The notes under the pieces: model-generated
Database searches by the model: none
Told to the model about the DNA's origin: nothing
What the model saw: the letters and a program-made list of their open reading frames with translations, nothing else
Shown here: positions 1-11,545 of the stretch, piece by piece
Position numbering within the stretch: position 1 is the first letter of the stretch
Layout: the number at the start of each line of letters is the position of its first letter
Made by a program: the position numbers and the translations under genes
From: Mytilus edulis
Lineage: Eukaryota > Mollusca > Bivalvia > Mytilida > Mytilidae
Direction: 5' to 3'
Assembly: GCF_963676685.1 (NCBI RefSeq)
Contig: NC_092357.1
Location: 65,389,957 to 65,453,956, forward strand
Length of the DNA: 64,000 bases

Positions 1-160
1 ATTGAAAATTTCACAATGTAGATAGAGAAAATAGTACTCTTAAGAATAATCTAATAATCGATGTGAAGGTCTGATAAAGAACCTATTAATATTTTTGTTT
101 TGTTTTCTAAACGTTGAGTACCACACATCTTATTTCATTAACAAAATATTTTCTATTGAA

Positions 161-166
161 TTTATT
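161..166 (-). terminator. poly(A) signal AATAAA for the exon at 266-457
   Basis: AATAAA on the minus strand, about 100 nt past the TAA stop, in AT-rich UTR-like sequence. Confidence 0.5.
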
Positions 167-265
167 GCATACAAATCTAGTACAAAGTTCAAATTATACA
201 ACTTGCAAATGTTTTGAAAAAAGAAATATCGTAAAATCATGCAACATCATCAGTAAAGGAAATGT

Positions 266-457
266 TTAATCTACAGACATCAAGGTATCAGCTTTGTCCG
301 TATTTTGGTTGACAGTAGCACCATTGCCCTCAAACAAAATATGGTAAACATGATTGCCCAAAAGAACTGGTGACGTAGACAATGGAAAGCACATGTTTAA
401 ATTAAAATGTGTGCATTCAAGTGATAAAGAATTAACATAATCAGTGTTATAAAGAAG
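266..457 (-). CDS. terminal coding exon of an unrecognised gene (63 codons plus stop)
   Basis: On the minus strand an open frame runs from a splice acceptor (AG at 458-459) to a TAA stop at 266-268. Its start begins LLYNTDYVNSLSLECTHF and it ends ATVNQNTDKADTLMSVD. Composition is balanced and protein-like (two Cys, several Asn/Asp/Thr), unlike the low-complexity translations around it, and the exon starts in phase 0. A poly(A) signal follows about 100 nt after the stop. An internal ATG at 392-394 could give a 42-residue protein, but the open frame upstream and the acceptor favour a last exon. I recognise no domain. Earlier exons should lie to the right on the minus strand and were not found with certainty. 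Confidence 0.55.
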   Translation of the reverse strand, partial: LLYNTDYVNSLSLECTHFNLNMCFPLSTSPVLLGNHVYHILFEGNGATVNQNTDKADTLMSVD

Positions 458-800
458 CTTAAAATGTAATATGAATGATGCAGATAACTTTTCTTACATG
501 CGCTGTTTTCTGTTCCATACATGGTCGGGTTGTTGTTTCTTTGACACATTCTCCTTTTTTATTCTCAATTTTAAACATAGGACGGTATCTGATATAGAGA
601 ACACAATCAATCGTTTGATAATAATAAAAACACAAATAACAAAGACAGCATCTAACAAACGAACACAAAGAACATAAAACATATTTGAATAAAAATGAGT
701 ATGAACAAAGATACCAAAAGCTAAGGTAAATGATAAAGGGGGAGTCCGTGATATATCAATATAACTAACAACAAAATTAAACAACATCATATGATAAACG

Positions 801-1008
801 ACAAAAAGACTTAAACCATCATATGATAAATTCTAATGCAACAACGTTTGTAACGTTCATTTTGATTGGATAACGTCACTTATTTACATGGCATCAATTA
901 TCAATTGTCAATTGATGCCATGTAAATAAGTGACGTTGTCAAATCAAAATGAACGTTACAAACGTTGTTGCATTAGAATTTATCATATGATGGTTTAAGT
1001 CTTTTTGT
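801..1008. repeat. long inverted repeat, two 99-bp arms with a 10-bp loop
   Basis: The arm at 801-899 pairs with the arm at 910-1008 with only a few mismatches, so the whole block can fold as one hairpin. It is MITE-like. No open frame of note is inside. Confidence 0.85.
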
Positions 1009-1094
1009 AGCTATTGTACGGCGCAAGCGCAGACGGCATAAGACAGATTTTAAATACATGTTTTAGCGTTGTTTTCTGTCAGTTTCATTAGAAT

Positions 1095-1266
1095 GGAGAT
1101 AACAATATTGTATTTTTAGCTCCGACGGCATCGGCATCAATTGAGGATTTGATTGTCGCAAATACACGTTTACTGTCTGCGCTAACGCGAAGCCAGTAAA
1201 CTTAATTTGCAACCATCAAATCCGCAATTGATGCCGTCGGAGCTTAAAATACAATACAGTCATCTC
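1095..1266. repeat. second inverted repeat, arms about 75-80 bp
   Basis: The arm at 1095-1175 (key core AGCTCCGACGGCATC) is inverted at 1194-1266. It lies 87 bp from the previous hairpin and is unrelated to it in sequence. Imperfect but clear. Probably a foldback or MITE element. Confidence 0.75.
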
Positions 1267-3505
1267 CTAAATAACATAGACATGATAGAACAGAAACACG
1301 ATAAAATTAAACAACAAAGATATAAATGAATATTATCTGATAGTAGAACAAATTAAAATGAACACCATATGATAACAGAAATGAAAGAACAAAGAATATC
1401 ATCTATAGAATAAAACAAAAAGAACAAAGAACATCGACTGATTAAAAAAACACATAAAAAAAACATTCAGAGGCGACACATTTGGTAAAAAGAGCTTAGG
1501 TAAAAAGCAATCAAGTCACTAATAACATGATCTGAGGTAACTCTTACTTTCAATAAATCAGTCGCGTATATACTGGTTGTTGTTGACATCTCGTTTGTTT
1601 TTGTTTTTGTTTTTTTTTTTTTGGGGGGGGGGGGTATTTTTGTTTCAATATGGCAAGATTTGTATATACAAAACTATCATCATCGCGCCTTCTGTTCTTT
1701 AATATCTATTTATTAGTATTTGAGATGAGATGTCTTCGAACTTGTCGTTGACGACACTATGCTAATTTTAGAGGTTTGATTGCATGTTTTTTCAGATTTC
1801 CGTTACAAATGAATATATTTAGATATGTAATTAAAGATTTGTCAACCATGCGCCTTTTGTACTTTGACTTTCAACCCATGTAACTAAGAATACTTTTTCT
1901 TAAGCGTAAAATCAAAAGGTTCGCGACTAGAACAATAAACAAACTATGAAATGCCCTCAATAACGGCGTAAAAGATAAGTGGTGTATGAGGGGTGTCATA
2001 CTGAGTTATCTGTAGAAAAAAGTTCCAAAGATGACGTCACAAAAATGTCATTCCGACTTCACCACTGTAACGGTCTTATAACGTACTCTAATGCAGTCTT
2101 GATGTTTGTTCCTTTTAAGGGGTTGTTGTCTCGGCTATGCATGCCACTCATTTCATTTTATTTAAACGTGTAGTTTTACTTAATCAATTGCATATAGATC
2201 TAGCTAATGATGCACTTAAATAATGATACATTACGTTTTGACAAGAGACACAACATCATCAAGTTTTCAAGGGCGTATTTTTCAACAATTGGCATTCCAA
2301 GGGGAACTAACTATGCTCTTATTCTTGCCCACTTGTCCCTTTATTCGTATAAGACTGACTTCAAACTTAAGAAGAACGGAAAGACGCTACAAATTATCCT
2401 TTAACTTTTCTTTCTGTGATATGGATTATGTTCTCCTCAATAAATGATACAAAGTGTGTGACTATGATAAACGCATATATCCTATCGAAATTTAAATAAA
2501 GGACACAACAGATACAGTTAAGTCTACCTCATATCATACCGGTTGTTGCTGACATCTGGTTTGCTTTTGTTTCTGTTTTTGGGAGTTTTCGTTTGGATAT
2601 GTCTACATGGTTATCTATAGAACTATCAACATCGCGCCTTCTGTTCTTTGACTTCTATCTACTATGATTTAAAGGAGAGAACATGTTGTTGACGTCACTA
2701 TGATAATTTTAGTTTAATTGTGTGTTAAATAAACGTTTTTTCCACATTTTCGTTACAAATAAATATGTTTGGATTTTTGTTTTATATAAATGTAAACTTT
2801 GACGTCTCTATATATATAGTTTGATATGGATGGAGAGAATTTGTCGTTGATGTCACGATGCTTATTTTATAAGGTGTCTTGTATTGTGTGTAAAATCACC
2901 TTACTGGAAGCGTCAATAGAAAATCATTAACGCTATATATAGCTGTAAACATGCTATTGTGTTATACACTTTTATGAGGCTACATTTTATACTGCATTTA
3001 GCTAACTATTGTACAAATAACAGGAGTACAACTAAATTTTTGCTGTATTTGAACATGTACAAAATAAATCTCATGTTACCCCGCTTCCATTTTGAGCAAG
3101 TGGTTATGTGGATATTTAAATTTATTTTATTTTAACTCGCTGCGAAGATGGAGCCTCGCTTTTGGTCCTATTTCTAAATGCATACACATAAATTTTATTT
3201 TTTCCGACAATGTACAAATATTGTATATGTTTATTGTTGACTCTATTATACTTGATTTTCGTGCTTGGAATTTTTGTTCATAGTCAAACCACTAACTCTC
3301 TGGTAAATAGACATAAATTACAAAGAACATGTGTTTATCTGATAAAACAACACAAAAAACAAATAATACTGTCTGTTCAAATAACACATCGATGAAAATT
3401 CATCATCACAGAAAAATTCTGCTACTCATTTCCACAATACGGTGCGAATCAGATGCGGAAACTTAAAAGTAAAAAGATCTGTTAGAGTACATAATAGTTA
3501 TCAAA
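1267..3505. repeat. AT-rich intergenic region with degenerate direct repeats
   Basis: The segment around 1561-1770 recurs in diverged form at about 2525-2730 (shared core CATCGCGCCTTCTGTTCTTT), and the segment around 2260-2500 recurs at about 4000-4260. A T/G homopolymer tract lies at 1605-1634. Short frames here have no splice or promoter support. Confidence 0.5.
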
Positions 3506-3507
3506 AG

Positions 3508-3665
3508 TACCAGGATTATAATTTAGTACGCCAGACGCGCGTTTCATCTACATAAGACTCATCAGTGACGCTCATATCAAAATAGTTATAAAGCCAAACA
3601 AGTACAAAGTTGAAGAGCATTGAGGATCCAAAATTCCAAAAAGTTGTACCAAAGACGGCTAAGGT
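3508..3665 (+). repeat. dispersed repeat, CATCAGTGACGCTC family
   Basis: Holds the cores CGCCAGACGCGCGTTTCATC and CATCAGTGACGCTC and ends near CCAAAATTCC. Further copies are at about 6936-7062 (reverse), 40770-40885 (reverse) and 57040-57165, so it is a multi-copy family within this window alone. Confidence 0.8.
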
Positions 3666-4617
3666 AATCTATTCCTAGGACAAGAAAATCCTTAGTTTTT
3701 CGAAAGATTTAAAGTTTTGTAAACAGGAAATTTACAAAAATGACCACATAATTGATATTCATGTCAACACCGAAGTGCTGACTATCTAAGTCACATTTTT
3801 CTAGCAATAGTATTACTTTCTATGTACGTATTTAACATTCAGAGAAAAGGTGGTCCAGTTTTATTCCATAACAAAGACTGACTAACGGAGGCATTAATCG
3901 TACTTTGAAAAATTAGTCTAATTCCAACAATAAAGTTTTGAAACTGACATTATTAAGATGCTGTATTTCTTGATTGACAACATATTTGTCTCATGAACAT
4001 ATTTTCAACAAACTATCTGCATCCCAAAGGAAACCATTTATGCTCCTCTTCTGGTCACCTTGTCCTTTTCTTCATATTTTTATTCATATAAGGCTGACTC
4101 ATGCAAGAGCTACTGTGGATGGATGAAAAAGAAACCAGCATTGTACTTTAACGTCACTCTCCGCTATATACATGACGTTCTCTCAATAAACGATTCATTT
4201 TGTGAATTAAACGTATCTATCCCATCGAACTTGAAAAAAAGATAAAACAAATACAGTCATTTCTGATTCATTTCTTGACTTACATCTTTAGAAATTGTAT
4301 TGAGTGTCGGTTGAGGACAAAACTTTACGACAAAAGAGATGCATTTAGTTTCCAAAATGTGAACGTTTTACTATGATGCAAATTTCAAGTATAGCCTGCA
4401 TTCAAAGTATATACGACTATCTCAGTTGAATCGATATTTTCCAGCTTTCAGTAACTTTAATGAGTTCCTTGAAAGAGGGTTGCTGCTCACAAGGAAGTCA
4501 TTAGACAAAGAGTTCCAAGGAGTAAAATTGAAAATTTTAAGGACGCCATCATAACTGTGTTGACCGTTATGGAATTAATATGTATTTTACAGATGACGAC
4601 GGATATGTTCAATTGTC
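3666..4617. other. intergenic, no gene seen
   Basis: Contains the second copy of the 2.26-2.50 kb segment (about 4000-4260). A stretch near 4290-4370 resembles sequence at about 46150-46240. No supportable coding exon. Confidence 0.4.
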
Positions 4618-4860
4618 GTAAAAAGTAAAATCACAAAAATACTTAACTCTGAGGAAAATTTACGGAAAGTACCTAATCAAATGGCAAAATCAAAAATTGA
4701 AACACATCAAACGAATAGAGAACAACTGTCATATTCCAGAGTTGTAACAGACATATTCTTTCATAGAAAATGGTGGATTATACCTGGTTTTATAGCTAGC
4801 TAACCCTCTCACTTGTATGAACAGGCATTTTCTGATGTAAACCCATTCCCGTCCTAGTTC
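4618..4860 (+). repeat. dispersed repeat, AAAATCACAAAAATACT family
   Basis: Core AAGTAAAATCACAAAAATAC followed by GGCAAAATCAAA and CACATCAAACGAAT. Other copies begin near 5898, 44994 and 48572 in the same orientation. Confidence 0.75.
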
Positions 4861-4984
4861 TGTAATATGACCTTTTGGATATTTTATCACCGGGTTTGTT
4901 CTTACATGGATGAATACCAGATGTGGATAAGGATCTTATTATCATTCTGTGGCACCTTAGTTCGACCTAGTTTTGTAAAAGGGG

Positions 4985-5330
4985 ATGCGAGTTGCTCTTG
5001 CTTTATTTTTCTGTAATATTCTTTGTGCTTTCAATTGCTGTGTTGTTTATACCAGTAACCGTCTAGTCTATCTTTTGTCATGCAAAATACATTCTATTTT
5101 AATATTCACAGTCGGTCTAGTGTTATGGTTTAGAACATTTATACCAGGATCTGCTTACCTTTCCCTGAGTCACCCCCAGTTTTGGGTGGGGTTTTTGAGC
5201 TCAGTCTTTAGTTTTGTGTTTTGTGTACTTTTGTTTTTCCTTTTTAGCTTTGGCGTTGTCTCTCTTTTACATGACCAATGGTTTATCAAATTGGCAATGT
5301 CTTACGATTATATAAGAGTATATTAGCATT
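4985..5330 (+). repeat. dispersed repeat with a hydrophobic open frame (113 codons)
   Basis: The open frame is rich in Phe, Leu, Val and Cys. It matches the translation of a repeat that recurs reversed at about 11180-11545, 39425-39660 and 50345-50575, and forward in the flanks of the minisatellites near 13075-13200 and 15555-15690. Multi-copy occurrence and variable frame integrity argue against a host gene. Confidence 0.6.
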
Positions 5331-6307
5331 CCGCTAATGCTTGATGACTTATGACTTATCAACGTATTTTGGATAGGGGTAACACAAGCGGTGTCCCATG
5401 TGGAACCTCTCTTTCAAGTTGAAACACCATTGGTATGCATTTTCCATAAGTTTGCTGTTTATTAAAATTACAAATTTTTTTCTAAATAGGCATGGATTAA
5501 AATATTGCAGTAGTTTTGTGTAAGATTTTATTTTGAAACTTACTTTTTTCAGTAAATAGTTTCAATCTATAAGTAAAAAGGTGTGATATGATTTTCTACC
5601 TGAGACATAATAAGGTTATTGTAAACAACTATATGTCATCGTAAAGAATTATTCAAGGCTACGAAATGACTCAGTATTAAATAATCCAATAGAGAAAACC
5701 AACAACCAGATTCATGTACAAAAAAAAACAAATATAAAAGTAAAAGAAAAACAGCAACCACTGCTTCTGACCAGTTACAGGCAGATTTAATCTCTGAAAC
5801 GGATGAGTCTTGAATATATGGACTGAAATCCCCTTTATTCTAAAGATTTATTATTATGTTGTCTTGTTTCACTCACATTTAATTTCAATTGTGCGTTTGC
5901 AAAAAGTAAAAATTACAAAAGCAAACGACATCCAAGGAAAATTCTAAACGGAAAGTTCCTAAGCAAATGGCAAAATCAAAAGCTCAAACACATCAAACGA
6001 ATCGATAACTGTCATATTCAAGACTAATTACAGGCATTTTTTATGTAAATAACGGTAGATTAAACCCAGTTTGACAGCTGGCTAAACCTCTAACTTGTTT
6101 GACAAAAAACCCCATTATATTCACAACGATGTGTGAACAAATCATACAGACATAATAGGTTAAAAATTTCATACCACTAATAGATAATCTGACGAGTTTT
6201 ACTTAAATCTTGCTTTCCTTCAGAAAGGGTGGCGAAAGTACAATTACAAGTTTCTGTAATTTTAACATTGTTTAAAGTGTATAATGATCTTTCGGTGGAA
6301 TCTCAAA
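5331..6307. other. intergenic with one AAAATCACAAAAATACT-family copy
   Basis: A repeat copy lies at about 5898-6115. The rest is AT-rich with no coding, promoter or RNA signal that I can support. Confidence 0.4.
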
Positions 6308-6725
6308 GGTGGTACCAAACACCTTGACTAAAATTGATTTGAATCGTTTAATTTTTCATAAACATTTTACACAAATATTAACTTTCACAAAATATTAGAA
6401 AAAAACTTGAATGCCACTTTATCGGAAATTTATATATATATAAAAAAAAAGAAGATGTGATATAATTGCCAATGAGACAACTGTCCACAAGAGACCAAAA
6501 TCACATAGACATTAATAACTAAAGGTCACCATACGGCCTTCAACAATGAGCAAAGCCCATATCGCATAATCAGCTATAAAAGGCCCGGATATGATATAGC
6601 AGTTTGACAAACATTATCTTGAAAAGATTAATATTTCCTTAATATCATAATGTTCAGATGATTAAAACAGAGGTATCTCCCTGCAGTGTATTGTTATGTG
6701 GCACCTTTAACATGTTAGAACCTGT
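6308..6725 (+). mobile_element. AAGGTGGTACC TIR element split by another repeat
   Basis: The left part (6308-6435) and right part (6595-6720) match the uninterrupted copy at 8054-8338. Between them sits a repeat of the GCCAATGAGACAAC family at about 6449-6602. The terminal sequences GGTGGTACC and GGCACC are inverted. Confidence 0.6.
6449..6602 (+). repeat. dispersed repeat, GCCAATGAGACAAC family, nested
   Basis: Begins GAAGATGTGATATAATTGCC and ends near GCTATAAAAGGCCC. A full reverse copy is at about 19840-20130 and forward copies are at 20385-20600 (split) and 48440-48810. Confidence 0.75.
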
Positions 6726-6935
6726 CAATTTAAAATCATGTAATTGTTAAGAGGACATGCTTCATATGTGAATGGTGCAACGGATTTCTACTAAATCGGC
6801 ATTGATATGGCAACAAATTACAATTGAAAGAATGCAAATGAATATCGTATCTATAATCTGTCAGTGCCACTGCTGGAGGAGTTTTTATTATCCAAGGGTA
6901 TCACCAGCTAAGCCGTATTTAGCAAAACTTTTAGC

Positions 6936-7062
6936 AAATTTTGGTCCTCAATGCTATTCAACTTCGTACTTTATTTGTCCTTTTCAACTTTTTGTTAGTC
7001 GAGCGTCACTGGTGAGTATTTGTAGACGAAAAGCGCGCCTGGCGCAAAAACAATCCTTGTAT
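6936..7062 (-). repeat. CATCAGTGACGCTC-family repeat, reverse copy
   Basis: Reverse complement of the family seen at 3508-3665. The open frame across it is incidental. Confidence 0.7.
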
Positions 7063-8053
7063 CTATGATGAGTTTATCTATAATATTTGATGGTCTGATT
7101 AGGCGTCCCTCAATTCTGTTTTCTGTTATTGTCTTGCCATTTACCTCTGATCATTATAACTTTTGGCATAGTCTTTTTATTCTTTATATATAGCTCCATT
7201 CATTTTTATATTCTTTATCGTAGATTTTACCCATTGTATCCCTATTAATTTTATTTTTAGGGCCATTTGTTTGTAATATTTGCTTATTATTCTCTAGTTT
7301 GTAAATACCACCCATACCCTCATAAATTGCAAATGCTTTCTGTTTTTTCATCTGCCTTTGTTTATTTTACACTTAATTTTGCTGAATTTTCATTTTTCTT
7401 ATCAGGCATTGGTGCTGTAGAAAATATCACACATAAGTTTATATTTCGGATTAGCTTTCTGACAAACAAACAAAAAAACAAAAAACAAATATTAACCTAT
7501 ATATGGCAGGTTTTTCGTCTGTCACAATCGAAGCGAATGATGACACCCATGTGTCTCTATATATGATCCTGAACTTTCTCAGTTATAAGCCTGAATTTTA
7601 TCCATAATATGATATCGTGTATATTGCTATTGCTTCAAAATATATATCAATACTTATGACGTCAATAACACAATTTAAAAATATAACCTACCCTGCAAAC
7701 ACTGAAAACTTGATCTTTTCAATGTTTGTCTTGTTTTTGTTAATATATTGATTATTTATTCACAAGAAAACGTTCTCGTAAATAGATGTAATAAGAAAAA
7801 CATTTCTTATAATGGTCCTCTTTAGAATAGCAAACGACGATTGCGGTATCGGACAAGAGTTGCTTTGTTTATAATAGATTAAAACATTGATCTGAGAATA
7901 TATAATTTACTAAGGTACCATATTCAATTTGTTTTTCTACTGGCTCACTGTAAACCTCTGAGACATGCAAATTAGATGTGCAGCTAGATCAGAGTAGTGC
8001 AGGAGACAAATACCAAAAAATCGATTGATATGCAAAGATTAACACTTTCGAAA
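7063..8053. other. intergenic, no gene seen
   Basis: AT-rich. An open frame of 99 codons at 7267-7566 is hydrophobic, low in complexity and lacks promoter or splice support. Nothing else supportable. Confidence 0.4.
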
Positions 8054-8338
8054 TTAAGGTGGTACCAAACACCTTGACTTAAATTAATTTGGCTTGTTTA
8101 ATTTTTATAAAATTTGGTCAAAATATTAACTTTGACCCTTTGAAAAAAACATAAAAATTTAAAAAAAAAATGAACCGATCACTTTTTAGGAAAATTTTTA
8201 TTGGATATATATCAGTTTGACAAACACTTTTTTTTATCATTGAGAAGCTTAATATTTCCTTAACAATACAACGTTATAAAAAACGTTTAGCTGATTTTAC
8301 AGAGTTATCTACATGTAGTGTTAGGTAGCACCTTAAGT
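8054..8338. mobile_element. AAGGTGGTACC TIR element, intact copy
   Basis: The ends TTAAGGTGGTACC and GGTAGCACCTTAA are inverted, enclosing about 285 bp without a gene. It is MITE-like. A truncated copy begins near 56871 and a split copy lies at 6308-6725. Confidence 0.65.
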
Positions 8339-8828
8339 TACTGAAATATAATCAAATTCAAACAAATCGTATACCCGATGTAAACATTGAATGCAAATAG
8401 ATTTACAAAAAACAAGTCAACCTTTAAAAGATAAGAAATAGAGAACGTCGAGTAACAGATAACTTTATGAAAAAATTTAAAGACGTTAAATTCACGAAAA
8501 AACAATACTTCTTTATTGAATATTCACTTGACAAGAGCTGTCAGCAGACAAATTTAATCGAAAATTAAGATATGGACAGTATGCATAATTTGGGAAATTA
8601 TAATGAGCTAAGGTCTACGTGGAACGATCCGAAAATTGATGACTTGAAAGAGATTTCAATTATGTATGAACATTATTAAAAGGAACACAATTTAAAAAAT
8701 ATTCAGCATTTACATTTTTTCCAATTTCAATAGCATAAGCTTCTAAAGCAATTATCTTGTTAAATAATGAAAATAAACATTAGCATTTGCATATTTATTT
8801 TTAATGAATAAAAGTAATTGTAGTATAC

Positions 8829-9036
8829 CTCTGTTCGATAATTATAAATCGATTTAACTGCAACAAATCCGAGTAACAAACCAAAAACGTTTGGTTTCAG
8901 GCACTGCAGAAGGGTACGCAGTATCGCAATAAAATGGCGAATAACTTCATTCCGATCTTCTTTTCTTCGAAAATATAAAACAAACATGTACGATTTCCCG
9001 CCAATTTGGATATGATGATATCTAGGTTGGTTCCCT
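8829..9036 (-). CDS. possible internal exon of an unknown gene
   Basis: The minus strand shows a plausible acceptor (TTTTACAG at 9037-9044), 208 nt open in one frame and a plausible donor (GAG followed by GTATAC). The translation begins GNQPRYHHIQIGGKSY, has a charged middle (RRKEDRNE) and a hydrophobic tail near PNVFGLLLGFVAVK. It would start in phase 2 and end in phase 0. I recognise no family. The neighbouring 9040-9130 stretch also reads as protein-like on both strands, so a decayed gene or old transposon is equally possible. Confidence 0.25.
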
Positions 9037-9598
9037 CTGTAAAATACAAATATTTTAAGTATTATCAAACTTGCCAAACAACAGCCGGTGTCAGTCTAAT
9101 TGCACCAGAAGGAGCGTACGGTTTCTGGAAAGTTGTATATAAGTATCAGATCATAAAAAAGGTATACTGGTAAGAAAATGAAACATCAAACAGTGGAACC
9201 TGTCTCATTTCATAAAATTTGTAAATAATTTGTTTGGGTTTTGGTTTTTTTTTTATATATATATATATTTTTAATTTTTCTCAATTTTCTATGATTTTCG
9301 TTCACAGACACCAGATATTTTTTCAAATTTTAAACCAAAGTTCACTCGCCGTTCCTCGTACTATAGTTATCAGTTTTGTTATGATAAAATTAAAAATGTA
9401 ACCTTTAAATTTTGACGTAAATCATGACATTGATGTCAATTAAACTAAACTACGTAAATAGAACAGCCCATTACCTTATGTGGAAAACTATTACCACTCC
9501 CTATTTGAAAGTAGAATTTCAGCAAACACCTTTGTACAAGACTTAATTGGTAAGAAAATTTCCCATTAGCTGATTGGATAAAGGTATTGATAAACTCA

Positions 9599-9604
9599 TA
9601 TAAA
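9599..9604 (+). promoter_or_regulatory. TATA box of the ankyrin gene
   Basis: TATAAA in the context CATATAAAGG, about 200 nt upstream of the ATG at 9803. Predicted transcription start near 9630, giving a 5' UTR of about 170 nt without a needed intron. Confidence 0.55.
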
Positions 9605-9802
9605 GGAAAAGATTGTTGGGGTAAGGAATCAAAATATAATTAGAAGACAAACAGCGAAGAGCTCCTTAGAAGGAGCGTTTTTTTTTACAACAGAACAAAA
9701 TAAAACTAGCAACATACAAACCGAACCAAAATCCTGGATTTTTATTCTCAACCTCGTAGTTCTTCGCATATCCATTTAGAGGATATTGCAACAGAAATAG
9801 TT

Positions 9803-10318
9803 ATGACTGAACAAGCTCCAACGGAAAACCAGCTCGTTACAGACAAATTATTTGCCGCCATTGCCAGAAAAAAATTCAAACTAGCTTCCATTCTTATTGA
9901 AGGAGGAGTTAAAATAAATACAAAGCTTTCTTCTGGAATAACACCGATAATGGCAGTATGTGATAGCATAGTGGATGAAGATCAACGCCATAAAAAGAAG
10001 AAGCTTTTGCTTTGTCTCTTGGATAACGGGGCAAAAATAAATGCTGTAGACAAATCGAGGAGATCTGCCATGCATTATGCATGTATTTGTGGTGATACCA
10101 GTATAATCCATCTTTTAAAATCACGTGGTGGCAAATCTAACATCCGGGATCTAAACGGACAATATCCGGAATTTTATCTAGATTGTGAAAATCTAACAAG
10201 TCCTCGTCGAAGGAGTTTTTCGTTAACCAGAAGAGATAGCATTGCAAGTATGATGAACATTCCAACTGCATATCGTACTTGGGACTCGAGAGAATTTCTG
10301 GATTCCATTTTGGAGTAG
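9803..10318 (+). CDS. ankyrin-repeat protein, ANKRD34-like, single exon (171 aa)
   Basis: The protein is a small, probably cytosolic, ankyrin-repeat protein. Residues 14-41 form a first helix pair ending LIEGGVKIN. Residues 44-81 form a second with a lysine-rich insertion (HKKKK) before LLLCLLDNGAKIN. Residues 82-115 form a third (SAMHYACICGD), and a partial fourth starts at 116. The long charged loop between repeats 1 and 2 and the order of repeats resemble the N-terminal part of vertebrate ANKRD34 proteins, which are about 500 residues, so this one is much shorter. The tail has basic Ser motifs (RRRSFS at 136-140, RRDS at 143-146) fitting basophilic kinase sites. The ATG is the first in frame after a TATA box and there is no intron. 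The ankyrin call is firm. The subfamily call rests on motif memory, not an alignment. Function is unknown. Confidence 0.8.
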   Translation: MTEQAPTENQLVTDKLFAAIARKKFKLASILIEGGVKINTKLSSGITPIMAVCDSIVDEDQRHKKKKLLLCLLDNGAKINAVDKSRRSAMHYACICGDTSIIHLLKSRGGKSNIRDLNGQYPEFYLDCENLTSPRRRSFSLTRRDSIASMMNIPTAYRTWDSREFLDSILE

Positions 10319-10874
10319 ATGTAGGTCTACGTAACCTATGAACAGTATATCAATATATATGTTCCTGACGAAACAGACAACTTTTTGTTATTTTTTCTGT
10401 TATATTATTATATTGTATATGTAACGAGACAACTAATTGAACCTTATACCATCTATGTTGTACAACAGCCTACTGTGAGTTCAAAGACGCTTGGGGAATG
10501 GACCCTGCTTTTTCTATTATTGTGAATAATATACAACTGAAACTGTATAATAGCGTATAGAAAATAGCAGGACACATCAAATAACCGAAAACACGTTAAT
10601 ATTACAGAATATACAACAAAAAATTCAGATAAAGAGGGGTTCATTCCCCAAGAGCCTGTGATATATGGGCTATGTGACATTTTAAAAATGCTTATGATCC
10701 TTATTTTGTTTTTAATTTAAATATTATGCTTATGTGTGTTTATCTTATAACTAATATATAATAGTTCTATTGAAACCTTGGTGTATTGCAATGTCTAGTA
10801 TATATGTTATAGTCGGTTTTACGAGCTTTGTTAAGCTCAAGTTTATTCTTGATTGTACATATGTGTCGACTCTA

Positions 10875-10880
10875 AATAAA
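10875..10880 (+). terminator. poly(A) signal of the ankyrin gene
   Basis: AATAAA about 555 nt past the stop codon. This is the first clear hexamer downstream. Confidence 0.45.
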
Positions 10881-11179
10881 TTTACTTACTTATTCACTAC
10901 TTGCTTACTTACTTATAATGAACAAAACCATCGTATAGTCGGCTATTATAAGACCAGTCCTTGAAGTCACAAAACTTTGCTCAGTGCTCGGAGCACAAAA
11001 ATCATGCTCGAAACATAAAATGCAGCATTTTCATTGGTTGATTCTTGGGTCTGAGTACAAAAATCATGCTCGAAAGTGAGGCCAGAAAGACAAAATGTAA
11101 ACAAATGCAATCAAAGTCATTTCACGAATCACGAATTTGACAGAGTCTTGACATGACCCAACGACAACAATTGAATTAC

Positions 11180-11545
11180 AGGTATAAAAAGAATAAGGCG
11201 AAGCTTACAAGAGGGACGAAAGATACCAGAGGGACAGTCAAACTCATAAATCGAAAATAAACTGACAACGCCATGGCGAAAAATGAAAGGGACAAACAGA
11301 CAAACAATAGTACACATGACACAACATAGAAAACTAAAGAATAAACAACACGGACCCCACCAAAAACTAGGGGTGATCTCAGGTGCTCCAGAAGGGTAAG
11401 CAGATCCTGCTCCACATGTGGCACCCGCTGTGTTGCTTATGAGTGAGATGACAAATCCGGTAAATAGTCTAATTTGGTTGATGAGCGCTTTACCTCTCCG
11501 AATTGTAACCTTGGGACAACGGTGAAACAGCACAGCATACACTTA
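11180..11545 (-). repeat. dispersed repeat, GGTGCTCC / GCCATGGCG family
   Basis: Carries both landmarks GACAACGCCATGGCG and GATCTCAGGTGCTCCAGAAG. The minus-strand open frame of 137 codons here belongs to the repeat. The GGTGCTCC part is clearly related to the minisatellite unit at 12451-13066, so this family is the likely source of that unit. Confidence 0.7.

Noticed and set aside
11129-11542. 137-codon minus-strand frame rich in Phe, Cys and Val
   Set aside because: It belongs to a dispersed repeat present several times in this window in different states of decay.
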